A program made the position numbers and the translations under genes. Positions 1 through 16,189 of a stretch of 64,000 nucleotides of DNA are shown piece by piece (the stretch's first letter is position 1; every line of letters begins with the position of its first letter). This stretch comes from Panicum virgatum. Its lineage: Eukaryota > Streptophyta > Magnoliopsida > Poales > Poaceae. The notes beneath the pieces are model-generated. The model ran no database searches. It was not told where the DNA came from and worked only from the letters and a program-made list of their open reading frames with translations. Location of the stretch: positions 12,721,033-12,785,032 of the forward strand of contig NC_053153.1 in NCBI RefSeq assembly GCF_016808335.1. Direction: 5' to 3'.

Positions 1-1272
1 TCGTAAGTTGTCAAGTTTAATAATCGGATGAAAAAACACACACATTTCATCACATTTATATATATTTGCACAGAAATTCTCTAATGTTTGTTGAAATGTA
101 AAAAATCGAGCGAGCAGTTATGGGGGGTCAGAGGTACCGGCTAATGGACCCGGTCGCGCGTGACGGGAATAATCAAGCTGTCAGTTGGCTCTAAACGCGT
201 TCCGATCAGGGGTCGCTGACGCCGGGCCGGCCATTAACAATGCCTGGGCAGGGGCCAGGTCGCGTCCGCCCACCGTCTCCCTCCTCGGATCCTTCCGGCG
301 ACCGTACCGGACGAGTGAGCTCGACCGGCAGAGCCATGTGCGAGAGCGAGGACGCGGACAAGGCTGGCGGGCGTGACGGGAAGCATCGACCGGCACCTCC
401 GGACAGCGCCGCGAAATCAGGGAGTTTAATTTGTATCTGATGGTGGGAGAGTCAGAGTCTGGCGACCGGCTCCAAGAACAATCCAACTCGAGGTTCTCCT
501 TCTCCACCTGGAGAAACACCTCCGGCTCTTGGACCAAAGTAGGGACAGAGACCACATGGTAGCCGCAAGCCTAACGAGCAGGCCTCCGGCCCCTGGATTC
601 CTCTTCTTCCAAAACGGCTTGGTCGTAACTAAGTGATGACACTCTCGTGCGCTGCCCCGATCTGAATGAAGCCTTGTTTAAAATGCGTTTCTTTTCCCCC
701 AAATTTCAGTTTCGACATGAATCTCAAACTTTTTCTTGCATGTAGAAACACTCTTCTTTTTGAGTGGCAAGATTAGGGGAGGAGGATTCCTCATCACGTG
801 GTCAAGGGTTTGCTGCCCATGCTCTGGAGGCATGATCTGGTTTGAAGAAAGGAAATTGTTAAGCCGCCTAGCACGGCGCACACACCCTTTGGATGATCGC
901 GAGCCGGTACGCTAGTAGTAGCGTCATTTCAAAAGCAATCGGCCCGGCGAGAAGCGTCACGCCATTCGTGTTCCCCACCCTGGATCATTTTAAATTGCAG
1001 GTGTGGTTTGCGCGCCAAATGATACGGCTGCGTGCTAGGCAGAGGACGAGGGGAGATCTCGCAAAAAAATAAATAAATAAGAGGGGAAAAAAGAGAAGAG
1101 GGGAACCTTTTTGTTCGTGTGAGTGTGTCCATTGACCAACGACACCTGAGCTAACACGGCCACGTCACCCCCACGTGAACTCAGCGAGGCCAGGCTGGAG
1201 TCTTAACCTCTTTTTTTCTCTCTCTGATGAGATGGAGGCTTGTTAAGCTAGAGGAGCGGGCGGGAGTGGCAC
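1..1272. other. Left-edge intergenic or intronic DNA
   Basis: I see no exon that can be tied to a protein family here. The amidotransferase exon ending at 1273 (minus strand) needs at least one more exon at lower coordinates. I looked for the family's C-terminal half on the minus strand and did not find it, so this stretch is most likely the 3' part of a long intron continuing past the window edge. An open frame at 181-555 (-) has no recognisable family features. Confidence 0.4.
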
Positions 1273-1689
1273 CTGGTGGCCGAAGCAGACGCCGAGGATG
1301 CGCTTGCCGGCGGCGTGGAGGCGCCGGATGAGGTCGACGAGCGCGAGGATCCAGGGCTCGTCGCCGTGCGCGTCGGCGCAGCTCCCGGAGATGACGAAGC
1401 CGTCGAAGGCGGCCGCCTCGGCGTCGGTAGGGAGCTCCCCGCGGGGCGCGCGGTAGACGCGCCACGCCTCGCCGTCCTCCTCCAGCAGCGCCCGGAACAC
1501 CTGGAAGTAGCCTCTGTACGCCTTGCGCACGTACTCCGAGTCCTCGCCGCACTGCAGCACCGCGTAGGACCCCGCCGAGGGCGCGGCCGCGGCGGCGGCG
1601 GGGGCGGCCGAGGTCCGGAGGAGGGCGGCCTCCACCGCGGCCGCGGCCTCGACGGCCGACGCGGCGTTCTCGAGCGGCCCCATTCCCAT
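1273..1689 (-). CDS. Gamma-glutamyl peptidase-like class I glutamine amidotransferase, exon 1 (partial)
   Basis: This is the first coding exon (139 codons) of a plant GATase1-like protein related to the gamma-glutamyl peptidases GGP1/GGP3, which hydrolyse gamma-glutamyl-Cys-Gly conjugates in glucosinolate, camalexin and glutathione metabolism. After a low-complexity Ala-rich N-terminus of about 40 residues comes a flavodoxin-like amidotransferase start, including FDGFVISGS and, at the exon end, GVCFGHQ. The Cys of GVCFGHQ is the expected nucleophile. Reading stops making sense just after GHQ, where CAG|GTGCCA makes a donor at 1272-1271. The His and Glu of the triad should lie in later exons left of position 1. 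The ATG at 1689 is chosen because it precedes all conserved residues and has a TATA-like site about 120 bp upstream. The substrate cannot be read from this exon. Confidence 0.8.
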
Positions 1690-1810
1690 GGCTGGCGGCG
1701 GCGCGGTCTCCGGCCCGGGAATGGAGGGCGGGGATCGGGGGGCGGCTTGATTGATTCGCTTGCGGGGAGGGATGGTGGTGGTGGGGGGGAATGGCTGGAG
1801 GCGAGGGCCG

Positions 1811-1820
1811 CTATTTAAAG
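1811..1820 (-). promoter_or_regulatory. TATA-like box of the amidotransferase gene
   Basis: Read on the minus strand this is CTTTAAATAG, about 120 bp upstream of the ATG at 1689 and at the edge of the GC-rich first exon. Position and sequence suit a plant TATA box. There is no transcript evidence. Confidence 0.45.
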
Positions 1821-1829
1821 GAGGAGCTC

Positions 1830-3652
1830 CGCCGGTTTTCCCTCGGAAAAGAAAATGCGGTGCCTTTTTTCCGCTTTGCCACTCCCGATTTACGACAAAT
1901 TCAAATCCGGGCGGGGGGCGTGGAGTGAAGGTGGTACCGGCCTACCGGGCCACCGGCGATCTGCTGGTCCGCCGCTGATGCGGGTGGTTTTGGACTGCGT
2001 GTCCCCGTCTCCGGCCGGTTTGTCTGCGTGCCCGCCTGCCCCAGCTGGATCCTTTCCCTTCTCGGCTCCTGTTTTCTCCTAGGACTAGTAATCCTTTAAA
2101 TTTGTTTGAGCAACCAATACCAGTAGCCCACCTTTCCAATCGCTGCAACGCACTGGTGCGTGTACAGATGCGTTAGCTAGTGCCCTAGCGTAACTGACCA
2201 ACAGAGCCGTTCCGTTGCTACCAGCCTTCACGAACCGTCAGCAGTTGCAACGGAGAACCAGGGAGGGCAAGATATAGATACTGGGAGTGGGACTGTGGGA
2301 GTGGGGGCAGGCGAACGCGTGACCAGCCCGCCGTTGCACCGGGCAGCATCGTGCCATCGCCATTCACTAGCGGGATGCGCCACTCGGAGCGAGCCGTGCA
2401 AGCAATGCAAGTTGCAGCGAGTGATTCCGTGGGACTGGCCGGCCGGCCGGAATCCACACCGAACTTTGGCTGCCACGAAACCGGCTGCCCCGTGAGCCCC
2501 GAGCCCGCGACTGCCGGAACCTTTTGCCGCTGCCCACAGCCCCACACTGCTGTGGCGCCACGCCAGTCGCCAGATTGCCAGTAGGGAGACCACCACGGTC
2601 TCCGCGCGAGCTCCGAGGTGTCGGAGGCGGCCAGCCATCGCAAAGGTTTCCTTTCGTTTTCTTATCTTGGGGGCCGGCCGGGGAAACCTCGCGCCGTGCC
2701 AAAGCCCCAAAGGTATCCACCACACCAAGCCCCTCGGAGTGGACCTGGACATGTTTTTGACAAAAATAACGAGTGTCCAGGTTCAATGAACCGGCGTGGC
2801 CAGTAGATTTGTGCGAGTATCACGCTGGTTGAATTGAATGGGAGGCGAGGGAGAAACTTCACGATCGGAATTCGGATATACTGCCTTCGCTTTCCGGGGC
2901 TCACCGAATTTTGACACAGAGGACCACCGAATCGGATTTGTCGTGGTCAAGAAAATGGAAACTTTGACAAATGTTTTAGAGTGAGAGGCTGTCACATTTC
3001 TTTTTATGGCGAACAGAACAGTGATGTAATGAACAATTTTGATATTATTCCTTACTGGTCATACTATGCATCCTCTTATACTTTTACATCTGTATATGGT
3101 TCTACAAACAACCACAAGTTAAGTTTCGTGGCATGTATTTTTATAGTTTGGTGTCATACGTACTGGAAGTGAATTTGATATAGGATCTGAATCTTTGTAG
3201 GAATCGAAGCCCCATATTTCTTTTGGTTTCTTGTGTATACCATCTCAACTGAATCCACATGATGTTGCTATTTATCATATGCATTTTATATGACTAGTAA
3301 AAATACAATATTCTCAGCCATACGCATGCATTCGTATCTAGGGTATAAATTAAATTAAGGGAGGGTTTATATATTCGCCTTCGTTCAAAATCGTAGATTT
3401 TATTCGAATCTTAGATTTTTCGGCACTTACGCGATACAAATAAGAAACTAGACAACACATGTGGGCCCATGGACAACCTTTAGCACATATCTTGGAGAAA
3501 GATATGTGTTAAAGGTCTTAGCATTTTGCCTAAACAGTAGTATGTGCTACGGCTTAGTGCTAGGCTAACGAGCAGTAAACACAGTACAACGAGCACGTCA
3601 GATCTAGGATAATAATACAAATAAAATGGGCCGCAGTGTTCTTCAAATAATA
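1830..3652. other. Intergenic region, GC-rich then AT-rich
   Basis: 1830-2760 is GC-rich with overlapping open frames on both strands that show no family motifs and look like compositional artefacts. From about 2800 the sequence becomes AT-rich. I see nothing supportable beyond the promoter region of the minus-strand gene at 1689. Confidence 0.4.
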
Positions 3653-3939
3653 TTTCATCTGTCCTGAAATATATGGTATCGTAAGGTTTAAAATTTGTAC
3701 TTAAATATAATGCATTCTAAAAATTTTGGACAAGTATTAAAGAAAATTATTTAATTCTCCTTGGCTCTTAGTTGCTAACTTACTTTGTTCCTTCCTCCCT
3801 CCTTTTTTTTATTAAATCCTCCCCCCTTGATTTTAGGAATAATTTTAATTTCAACTGATAAACCAAGAGCTCTTGCAGGGTATATGCATCTTTTGTTCTA
3901 TCCTAAAATTGCTAGAATGTCTTATATTACACGCAGGAG
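3653..3939. mobile_element. Degenerate Stowaway-like MITE
   Basis: The left end is a decayed form of the grass Stowaway terminus, reading TCTGTCCTGAAATATATGG. The right end, reversed, gives CTCCTGCGTGTAATATAAG followed by a typical internal segment. TA dinucleotides flank both ends, as expected for Tc1/mariner-type insertion. The 5' terminus has diverged, so boundaries are approximate. Confidence 0.5.
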
Positions 3940-3941
3940 TA

Positions 3942-6900
3942 TAATGTCAATGGACAATTAAAACCTATAGAATCATCCCCTCAGCCAGCGCGGAATATTC
4001 TGATGGGACAGTAAATTGCGTGCTAGCTGAAGCTGACGAGCAATAATTCAAGCGGATATGTGTAACACAACGATGCAACTTTAATACAAATAAATTTGGT
4101 TGCTATTGGAATAATTGCGGATGGTCATTAGTATGGTATAAAAGGGCACCAAATTAGTGATGTTATTGCATAATAGTAATGCAGTTGATGCACAATCAAA
4201 TCGATCCGATAGAATCAGACCACGTGAATATTCTTTTCCACGACAGATAAAAAACCGATGCGCATTTATATACGGGTTTGATTGCCCATTTTTTGTATGG
4301 GGCAACAGAGATCGATAGTATTTGTGTGTTCTGAAACGGAATGGATTCTGGATTGGTGATTGTATTACCACTTCATCAGTACCTGCCGTCTGAATTTCCC
4401 CACAGCTCCTTTTTTTTTTCTTCTTTTAAAAAGGAATCGCAGGGTCACACTCACACGCATCGATCAGACGCCGCCGCAATCGATGGAGCTGCTGACTCAT
4501 CAGCCATCATCATCGTCGATCGGCACTGCAGGCTCACGTCGGATCGATTGCCGCTAGCTACACTACATCTACAACCATACACACCCTACGCACCACGCCT
4601 CTTTGTCGTCTGCTCCAGCGATCTCGACCGGCCATCATCCATCCCCGTCATACATCTCGTCGACGTTATACGTACGCGCCGCTCGACCCGTTTCCATCGA
4701 CCGAGATCGATCGATCGATCGATGGAGACCGACCGATGCGCTCCAGATCACGAGCACTGCCGTCCTCGATCTCTTGCTCTGCCGCCACCACCATCCACCA
4801 GCAGCTCGCTATAGCTTGCGTGCGTCGGCTGCCAAAATAAGCCCTCGTCACCCCGGCCCGAACGGCCAGCTGCCGGCCGGTCGTCGACGATGATGCGGCG
4901 CGGTTAGCCCTGCCAAACGGGGTGCGCACGTGGCCCGGCCAGCATGCTTATCGAGCGTTGGACCTGGAGGCGCGCTTAATCCGGCCGCGTTTGCTCGCCG
5001 GGTGCGCGCGCGCGGCGTCGAACCTGGCCGTGTTCCCGGCCGGCAGCGTTGCGTCTGAGCGTCGGACAGTGCTGCGTGCGTGCGCCCGCCTAGCTAATTG
5101 GTTGCTTTGGTGGCAGCGACACGCAGATTCAGCTGGGAGAAAAAAAAAACGCCAGCGTACAAGTCAGATGCACTGAATGTATCAGGCCGCAACAGCTCAG
5201 CTTTGTTTACCTGATATGATCACCCTTTCCCAATGGGAACCAGAGACTAGCGTAGTTGGCATTCACCAACTTGTCGATGCTTAATTCAGCTAAATGATGC
5301 ACCAATCGGTGGCCTCCCGATGCAATCCTATCGGCGATCACAGATCTGTCAACACGACCAAACCAAGCCAAGCCAAGCCATGTCCCTTTCCAGCACACTG
5401 CAAGACACCAAAAGGATCGACAAGGCGTAGGTGCCAAATAGCAAGCTGCTGCAGGAACACCAACCCTGCATGATTCAGAGTCAGAAAGGCAATCATGTGA
5501 GTCCATGGGCATTATCAATTGACAAGGAAAAGATGCCGCAGTTCCAAGCATTGCACAGTGACACGCTGGTCACTGGACGCAGCAAACAAACTTGCCTATG
5601 TTGGCACAGGCAAAGTGATAATGTTGATTCGATAGCTTGACTAAACTTGTTTCGGGGAAGGCTATAACGACATGGATGATGAAGCAGCACGATCGGAAGC
5701 ATCTAGGTGGTAGGTGCCAGTACCACCTCCTTTCTGGGGAAGTCGGCACTGTGCATGTGACATGGCAAAACCCAAGATATTTTATGTTCGTACCTGAACA
5801 TGATTGGTCCATCCCTGCTCTCTGATTGTACTTCTGAACATGTGAAAAAATGAGGCCACAAAGAGCATGATCACTTCAACAGTGTTTTGCAAGGCTTTGT
5901 TTGGTTTGTGCTGTGCTAGTGAATAGTGATATCTGACCGCTAATTACGGTGTCAAACAAAGCCAGTTTACAAAACCAACTTCAGAACCCCGCACTAGTGA
6001 CCCTGAAGAATATAATGAGGCCTTTGACTGCGTGATTAGAGAATAGTTACTATAGCATTATTGTAGCAAATCATCAATTAATTACTGTCATTAGATTCGC
6101 CGTGAAAAATTACACCCATCCCTGAAAAGATTTTGCAAATAGACTTCATTTAGTACACCATGCATGCGAGATTCTTTTGTAGAATGGAATAGACTTCATT
6201 ATGCACATGGAGCATGATAAAGTCATGAAAAACGTAAAGGAGCTTAATTTACATTAGTGCAGTTCACTGTTTTGCTGCATAGTGGCATCAAGATATGTGC
6301 CGGCAGAGTAACTGCTTAATTTACATTACTTAGACTACTGGGCAGGAAACTGTCCAAGTTTCTTTCTTAAATAACAGCTGATGTACCAGATGGTTACTGA
6401 TCACAAAACAAGTATAATTTGAATTGAGGACTATCATTGTCACATAAAAAAAATAATGAAGGAATTATGCACAATGACATCAGAATCACTAATCAAAGAT
6501 TGGCAGAAACGGAAGCTGACAAATGTTGTCTCACCACTTCATATAGGAAAATATTAAGCGTATGTTGGAACCTTTCCTCGTCTCATTTTTCCCCGTATTT
6601 TATCAATAAAGCTAGAAATAGCACATAAATAGTTCCTTAGGTAAATATAGTACAGTTAAGAGAAGTAATTTTTCAGAATCTTCAAGAAATACAGATCAAA
6701 ACATTCCAGTCATGTTTAAAGAATATGCAAGCCAGAAACAATATTAGACTGTGAGCTAAACCATTTGAATCCATTACAAAATTAAGCGGAACTATGGAAG
6801 CTTTGCTAAGAAAGGAGAAAGGTTACCCAATGTTTTAGCCTATGCTCCTAAAGGCTGACTGGTTCGGGGAGTTGCTAACTAGTGCTTGGACCACCTAAAG

Positions 6901-9757
6901 ACAACCTGAACAAGTTGTTTATGGCAAATAGACAAAAAGCAAACTGAATAGAGTAATAAAGCAGTACAGAACCATGCTCCTAGAATGACGGTGTGTTCAA
7001 ATTACAACTACAATTAGTGTTTCGTTGCTTTATCCAACATCTTGATGTTCTATAGTGCCAGCCAGCGCATTGATCAATCAACTTTAACTTTGTTTCCTAT
7101 TAGTTATTTTTTTCAGGTGTCAGCACAGGTAGCATCTTAGTACTTTGGTGGCAAAGCATCCGAATGCTGTGTCTCACTATAAACTTTCGATACAGATTCT
7201 GTAAAAATATGTATTTGATTGCTTGTGCCTAGACAGCCTAGTGGTTGGTTACTCAGCATACCGAAGATAGCGTAACGCCTTTTCACAACAGGAGATAGTG
7301 TATTTGTTTCCAGTTGCAGCAGACAAGGCAAGCAATACACCAACAGTTCTGCTTGTGTAAATGGGTTCCTCATCTCATTCCCTGAGTATCAAGCAGTTTA
7401 TACAGGTAAAGGTATTTAAATAAATTGAAAAAAGGGAAAGATACAAAAACAGTTATTATTAATATTTTAATGAGTCAATAACACTTCCCATAAAAATGTT
7501 CAGAGCAAGAGCAATTTACAACTACTATAACAATTTTTTTTATAAACATAATCACCTTATGAGCTGCATACAACAAAGCATTGAAGCACAGAAGGCAAGT
7601 CAAATTAGGATTTCCTAAAAACAGATGCTACTGCTTTAGAAAAAAATGAAAAAAAACCCTGCAGAACGGATTTCCTACAAACAGATGCTATTACTCCAAG
7701 AGGTTAAAAAAGAAGAAGAAAAGACCACTGCTAAGCAGAACAGTAGAAGTTGAAAGTGAGAATGGCGATATTATTTTTCATGGAAAAAAGAAATAAAATA
7801 AACCACTATTCACAGATAAACTAAGGAAAAATGATTGTAGATGCCCGAAAATCCTTTATGAACTGGTACAACATGGTTCCTTGAAAGAAATTGGTCTAGC
7901 ATCAAAGAAGACAGGAATTGGAAGCAGCACTAACATTTCAGTGAGCTACAAGCATGCATACATTGATTGCAACAGTCAAATCCAGATTGCTTATGAGTTA
8001 TGACTCAGGATGCTCTTACGGTCTTACCTGTTAACAAAGCAAGCTCCACCTGAAAGCACGCCTTTGAAAATCCAACTAAATCAGCCCGGAACAAGTTGAA
8101 GTGACACCACTAGAAGGTGATAGTGTGTTTTATTTGAGGACGAGCACAATACCAAGTCAGCAGTGGTGAATCATGAAAGATCCTGTAACAAGTCCTGCAA
8201 AAGATGTCATTGTGGTGCAGGCATAATGCCAGGAGTTTTGCTGATCTTAGTTTTCATTACCTAGATAGATTTGATATCACCAAGAACTGAACCCAACTGA
8301 GAAGCCACAAACCTAACACAAATTATTTGCCCTCTCACTGAGTGGAAATCAACTGTGTTTTGTTCTTTCATACTCATAATATTATTTATCTATGGGTCAT
8401 AGGATCAAGGAAAATCACTTGGCATGAGCATTCAGTGTCAATTGCTCAATTCTGTTGCAAGAAATTATTGTACAGTAGATATTTTCGTGCATGTGCTAGA
8501 CAACAGTCAGTAAAAGAAAAAAAAACGTGGGGCAGAGCCTTTGTCATGGCGCCATAACTTTTCTAGGATGGGAATACCCAAATCTTCCATGAAAAAGGGG
8601 GAAAAAAGAGGCAGCTCCTCCTGTAGACAGTAATGCATAATGTTCTCTCTAATCTATAATGTTACCAAGCATTCAGCAGAGCAGAACGTCAAGAAGACAG
8701 CAATTAAGCTGAATTTTCTATTGTATTGTCATGCTCCTATGATGGTCAGAGAAGTATAGTACAATCTAGGTACAGATCAATAGAGTTTATTCACATGCAA
8801 ACTTGCAAAGGGGTTTGCACACAAAGCAGTGAAGCTCTCTCTCTACTAGGAATTTCAAACATCAATAGTAAAAGGTCTAGCTCAATGAGAGTTTATTCTA
8901 AAGTTGCAAGCATCCTATACAGCTTATCTTGCAAACAATTCAACTGACAAATGATGAAGTACTTCTCTTTTAGAGAACAATTCTTGGAAAAGGAATAAGT
9001 GGATTTTTCATGGCCATAAATCACTCACGTGGGATGCTGGCATGGCCTACTTATAGTTCTAAAATGTTTATAACATCCATTATCCAGAATCCTCTTACGT
9101 TATTGTTGTTAAAGGATTAAACACAAAAACTGTAAAGATTTCCGCTGACTACTCTTTTTTTATGAATAAAAGGCAGGAGCACTACCACATCATTTAAGAA
9201 GAAGTTGCCTCATATTAATGGAAACGAGGCCAAACCGTACATCACTCAGTTAATTCGGAAAAACTGAGTAAAAACCATAGTATTGCAATGGAGGCGTATT
9301 GCAAGATTAACCTGCAATGTTTCAGCTGTCTCTAACTTAAGTTCCTAACACTTCAGATAGTAGCCTGTAGGCCGCACCACGTGCAGAAGCCAGAATTGAT
9401 TTTTTCCTTTATCTAGAAGAAATATTGTCAAACATTCCAGCATTATATGTAGTCTAAAATGGTAAAACATTAATCAAGCCCCTTTTCCCCCTGAAACGAT
9501 CACGAATCAGGCATCACAGCATGCTTCCTTTATTAGAGAGCCAGTGGAACACAGAAACTACATGACGCCATCATAGTAAGAAATTCCATGAGTACCAGTT
9601 CTCATACGTTTCTTGTTCCTCAAAAAGTAAACCAGATGGAACAAACTGTTCATTTCCCTTGAATCAGCATTAGCAGAGAAGATAGAATAGAAACAAACAA
9701 TTAGTTAAATGCAAATAGAAAACGAGTTAGGCAACATCCAAAGAAACAAATGCAAAG
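3942..9757. other. Long intergenic stretch without a recognisable gene
   Basis: About 5.8 kb, mostly AT-rich, with no protein-family match on either strand. 4440-5150 is rich in CGATCGAT-type repeats and moderately GC-rich, like an old promoter or transposon remnant. 6030-6180 resembles the interior of a Tourist-type MITE and shares the CATTTAGTAC..CCATGCATG segment with the element at 43955. A short imperfect repeat (TTTCCTA.AAACAGATGCTA) occurs near 7610 and 7668. Unread 3' UTR exons of the downstream-pointing SpoU gene could lie here, but none can be shown. Confidence 0.4.
5893..5963. mobile_element. Tiny MITE-like inverted-repeat element
   Basis: The 71 bp unit starts GGCTTTGTTTG and ends with its exact complement CAAACAAAGCC. 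Size and the GGCTTTGTTTGG-type terminus resemble short Tourist/hAT-like grass MITEs. No clear target-site duplication was seen. Confidence 0.35.
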
Positions 9758-11558
9758 TTAAGGGGTTAAAGTTGTGCTATCTATTTGATATTTGGGTTGT
9801 AACATGAACAAAAATATACCACCTGCAACCGAAACATTCAGAGATTCAAAAGTACCTTCCATCGGAATGTTTACAAGCTCGCAGGCTTGGAGGGTTTCTG
9901 AAGAGAGGCCATTCCCCTCACTTCCTAACACTAAGCACAGAGACTCATTCAAGAGTGAATCAGCTAGTTCTTCGGACAGCGAGTGGATCCCTTTGGATGC
10001 ATCACTGCTACTTTCTGGATGGCCTGCCATCATCTTCATATCATATTTAGTCATTAATGCATGCAGGTCATGCCAGGTACCAGAGACAATAGGAAGCTGC
10101 AAAGAGGCTCCACGGGCTGCACGAAGAGCCTTTTCATTGAAAGGATCACAACAAGCTGGGAGAAGAAATACCCCATCCTGTTGGCATTTGGGTATACAGG
10201 TTGTAAGAAGTGTAGAAGTCAGAATAGTAAATAATGCAGAGTATTTGGTTTTGTCAACCAGAGATAGTTTTAACACACATGAATCCTATGTTGTGTATCC
10301 CATAAAAAATTATTGTAAACAATAGCGTCGGATAAGGACATTCCATCATATCTTACATAAGAGCGGAATTAAATTTCATGGCATATTTCTCAAGACCCAA
10401 ATTACTGCCAACTCTATCCTGTGACAGTTCAATTTATCTTATAAATCAAATATGTCCAAAACAGCTAGAAAAGAATCAAAGTAGAATGACAAATCTGGTC
10501 TCAAAGGAAAAGCATATGCTCTAGTGAAGTGGCAATATATTGTCAACATTATGCAATGTAGCAGTAGTTTCAGTCTACCATACTTCAACAAGTAAGAAGT
10601 AACACTAAAGAAAGAGATGCCCTACCCATTTGAAAGCACAAGCTGATCTTATCAGCGTTCCAAGGTTACCAGGATCCTGCAAGGTAAGGGCACTATGGTC
10701 AGCTTGAGATGCATTGTGCAAAATTTGTAACTACGCTTGTAATACACATAACTATAAGTTAGTTTCCAACGAAAACAACACGCATGGATTAGAATTATGT
10801 TATGTTTTTGAACTGTGGAATGCTTTGTGGTCTAAGCATAAATGATGACAGAAATTATCTCTCTGCACAATGGTGGGTACTGCATATCCTCGCCTGTATC
10901 CCATCAAGGACCAGAATCCTCTTTGGATGATTGAACAGCCCATGAAGAGAATCCCCATCCTCATGGCTCCCGAGGTCGCGGAAGTGCCTAGGCATGTGCA
11001 TGACAGCAATCGCCTCGGTGGAATCAACCGACTGCATGCCGGACACCTTCTTCATCACCGCGGCGTTGACAAACACGACGTCGCCAGAGAACTCGCGCAG
11101 CTCCTCCGGGACCTCCACGCCATCCAGGAGAAGCAGGTGATCGATGGCGTCGAGCTCAAACCTACACATCTCCCTGAGGAGGCAAGGGGCCAGGAGCACT
11201 GGATTAGGACGGGAAGCTTCGCCGCGGGACGGGTCAGAGTTGGCGAGGGGCCTGGAATCGCAGGGAAGTACAGGATGGGCGCGAGGCCGACGAGGAGGAG
11301 GCGGCGGCAGGAGCGGCGGTACGCGGCGGAGAGCCGGAGCTTCACGCAGTGCTTCACGAGCGGGTTCGCCACGCTCGCCACCTGCTTGCGCCTTTGCCCG
11401 GCCCGGGAGGAAGCCGCGGCCGCCGGCTTCGCCGCAGCGGAGGCCGTAGCAGTGACGGCGCTGGACGAGGATATGCTTCGAAGGCGGAGAGCGCGCTCCG
11501 GGCTCGGCGAATAGTTGGCCGCCAAGGTCGGCGGCGGGGCTCGCGCCAGTAGCAGCAT
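9758..11558 (-). CDS. SpoU-family (SPOUT) tRNA/rRNA 2'-O-methyltransferase, organelle-targeted
   Basis: Four exons give a continuous 345-residue protein: 11272-11558, 10894-11173, 10626-10676 and 9758-10177. Residues 1-50 are Ala/Ser/Arg-rich with almost no acids, like a chloroplast or mitochondrial transit peptide. A substrate-binding domain starting near VASVANPLVKHC follows. The knotted SPOUT domain carries all three SpoU motifs: DPGNLGTLIRSA (about 190-201), VLGSEGNGL (about 289-297) and IPMEGTFESLNVSVA (about 310-324), which form the S-adenosylmethionine pocket and dimer interface. The family methylates the ribose 2'-OH of tRNA or rRNA; the target here is unknown. Intron 2 starts with GC (10893-10892, CAG|GCGAGG) instead of GT, and the frame requires it. 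Intron 1 is only about 98 bp. The next gene (FdC2) ends 905 bp upstream on the same strand. Confidence 0.9.
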
Positions 11559-12462
11559 CGCGGTGGCGAGCGGCCGAGCGGGGGGGCCTGGTGTGGCGAG
11601 CTAACTTGGCTTCGTGGGCTTGGCGCCCATCTTATCTGCTCATGGACTCAATTGCACTGCACACTTGCATTCAAGTACTCAACGGTCGGGATGGTCGGAT
11701 GGCCCGTGGTCACAGAATTCCGCGATGCCAATTTTTTGCCATACACATTTCAACTTGGAACACGATTGATATAGCAGTAGTTAGTGATCCATTTATATGC
11801 CAATTCCTGCATATTCTAGAATAAAAAAAACAAGGATCGATTTGAAACTATTATGCATTTCATACCGATTTCTGAATCTGAAGCTTGTTCCTGATCATTG
11901 TGCATGGCGGGAATTGCACGTTCACCGAACGAAGAGGTGAGGCTGTGACCCTGCATCACCCCGCCGGCGACAGGGCCCATGGAACACGGTGAGCGCCTGG
12001 AAGCAACGTGCCAACGTGTCCTCCCATGACAGCACCACGTCAATCAAACAGTATGTTATTCGTCTACTGCATGCAACTTCCAAATCTCATAGCTCCGGCG
12101 ATCGTTATTCGCGCTGAAGATTTAATGCAGTGCAGTTTACAACTTTACACGGTTCATACTGTTCATCATCTATCAGAAGTGGCATCTTTACAAGAAGCAC
12201 ATCTGCACATGCCAAACTGCTAGGGCGCAACGGAACATGGGAGAACTGTGAACAGAGGGAAAAAAAACAAAAAATATCTTCCCCTCTTGCGAAGCAGGTT
12301 CTTGTGACTCTATAAGCTACCAACTGCAGAAACACAACTTAAAACCACGATCCTGAAATAAGTGAAAGCAGAGAGATAGATTTTGGGGGCAAGAACAGAG
12401 TGTGAACGTATTCAGTATTGCAGGGATTCTAGTTTGAGAGGACACGACCTCTTAGGCACTGC
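11559..12462. other. Intergenic spacer between the SpoU gene and FdC2
   Basis: This holds the upstream region of the minus-strand SpoU gene and the 3' UTR of FdC2. No coding exon is recognisable and no clear TATA box was found next to 11558. Confidence 0.4.
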
Positions 12463-16182
<3,720 letters not shown>

Positions 16183-16189
16183 CGTGCCC

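Noticed and set aside
2228..2786. Several overlapping frames of 140-170 codons
   Set aside because: No conserved motif in any frame; compositional.
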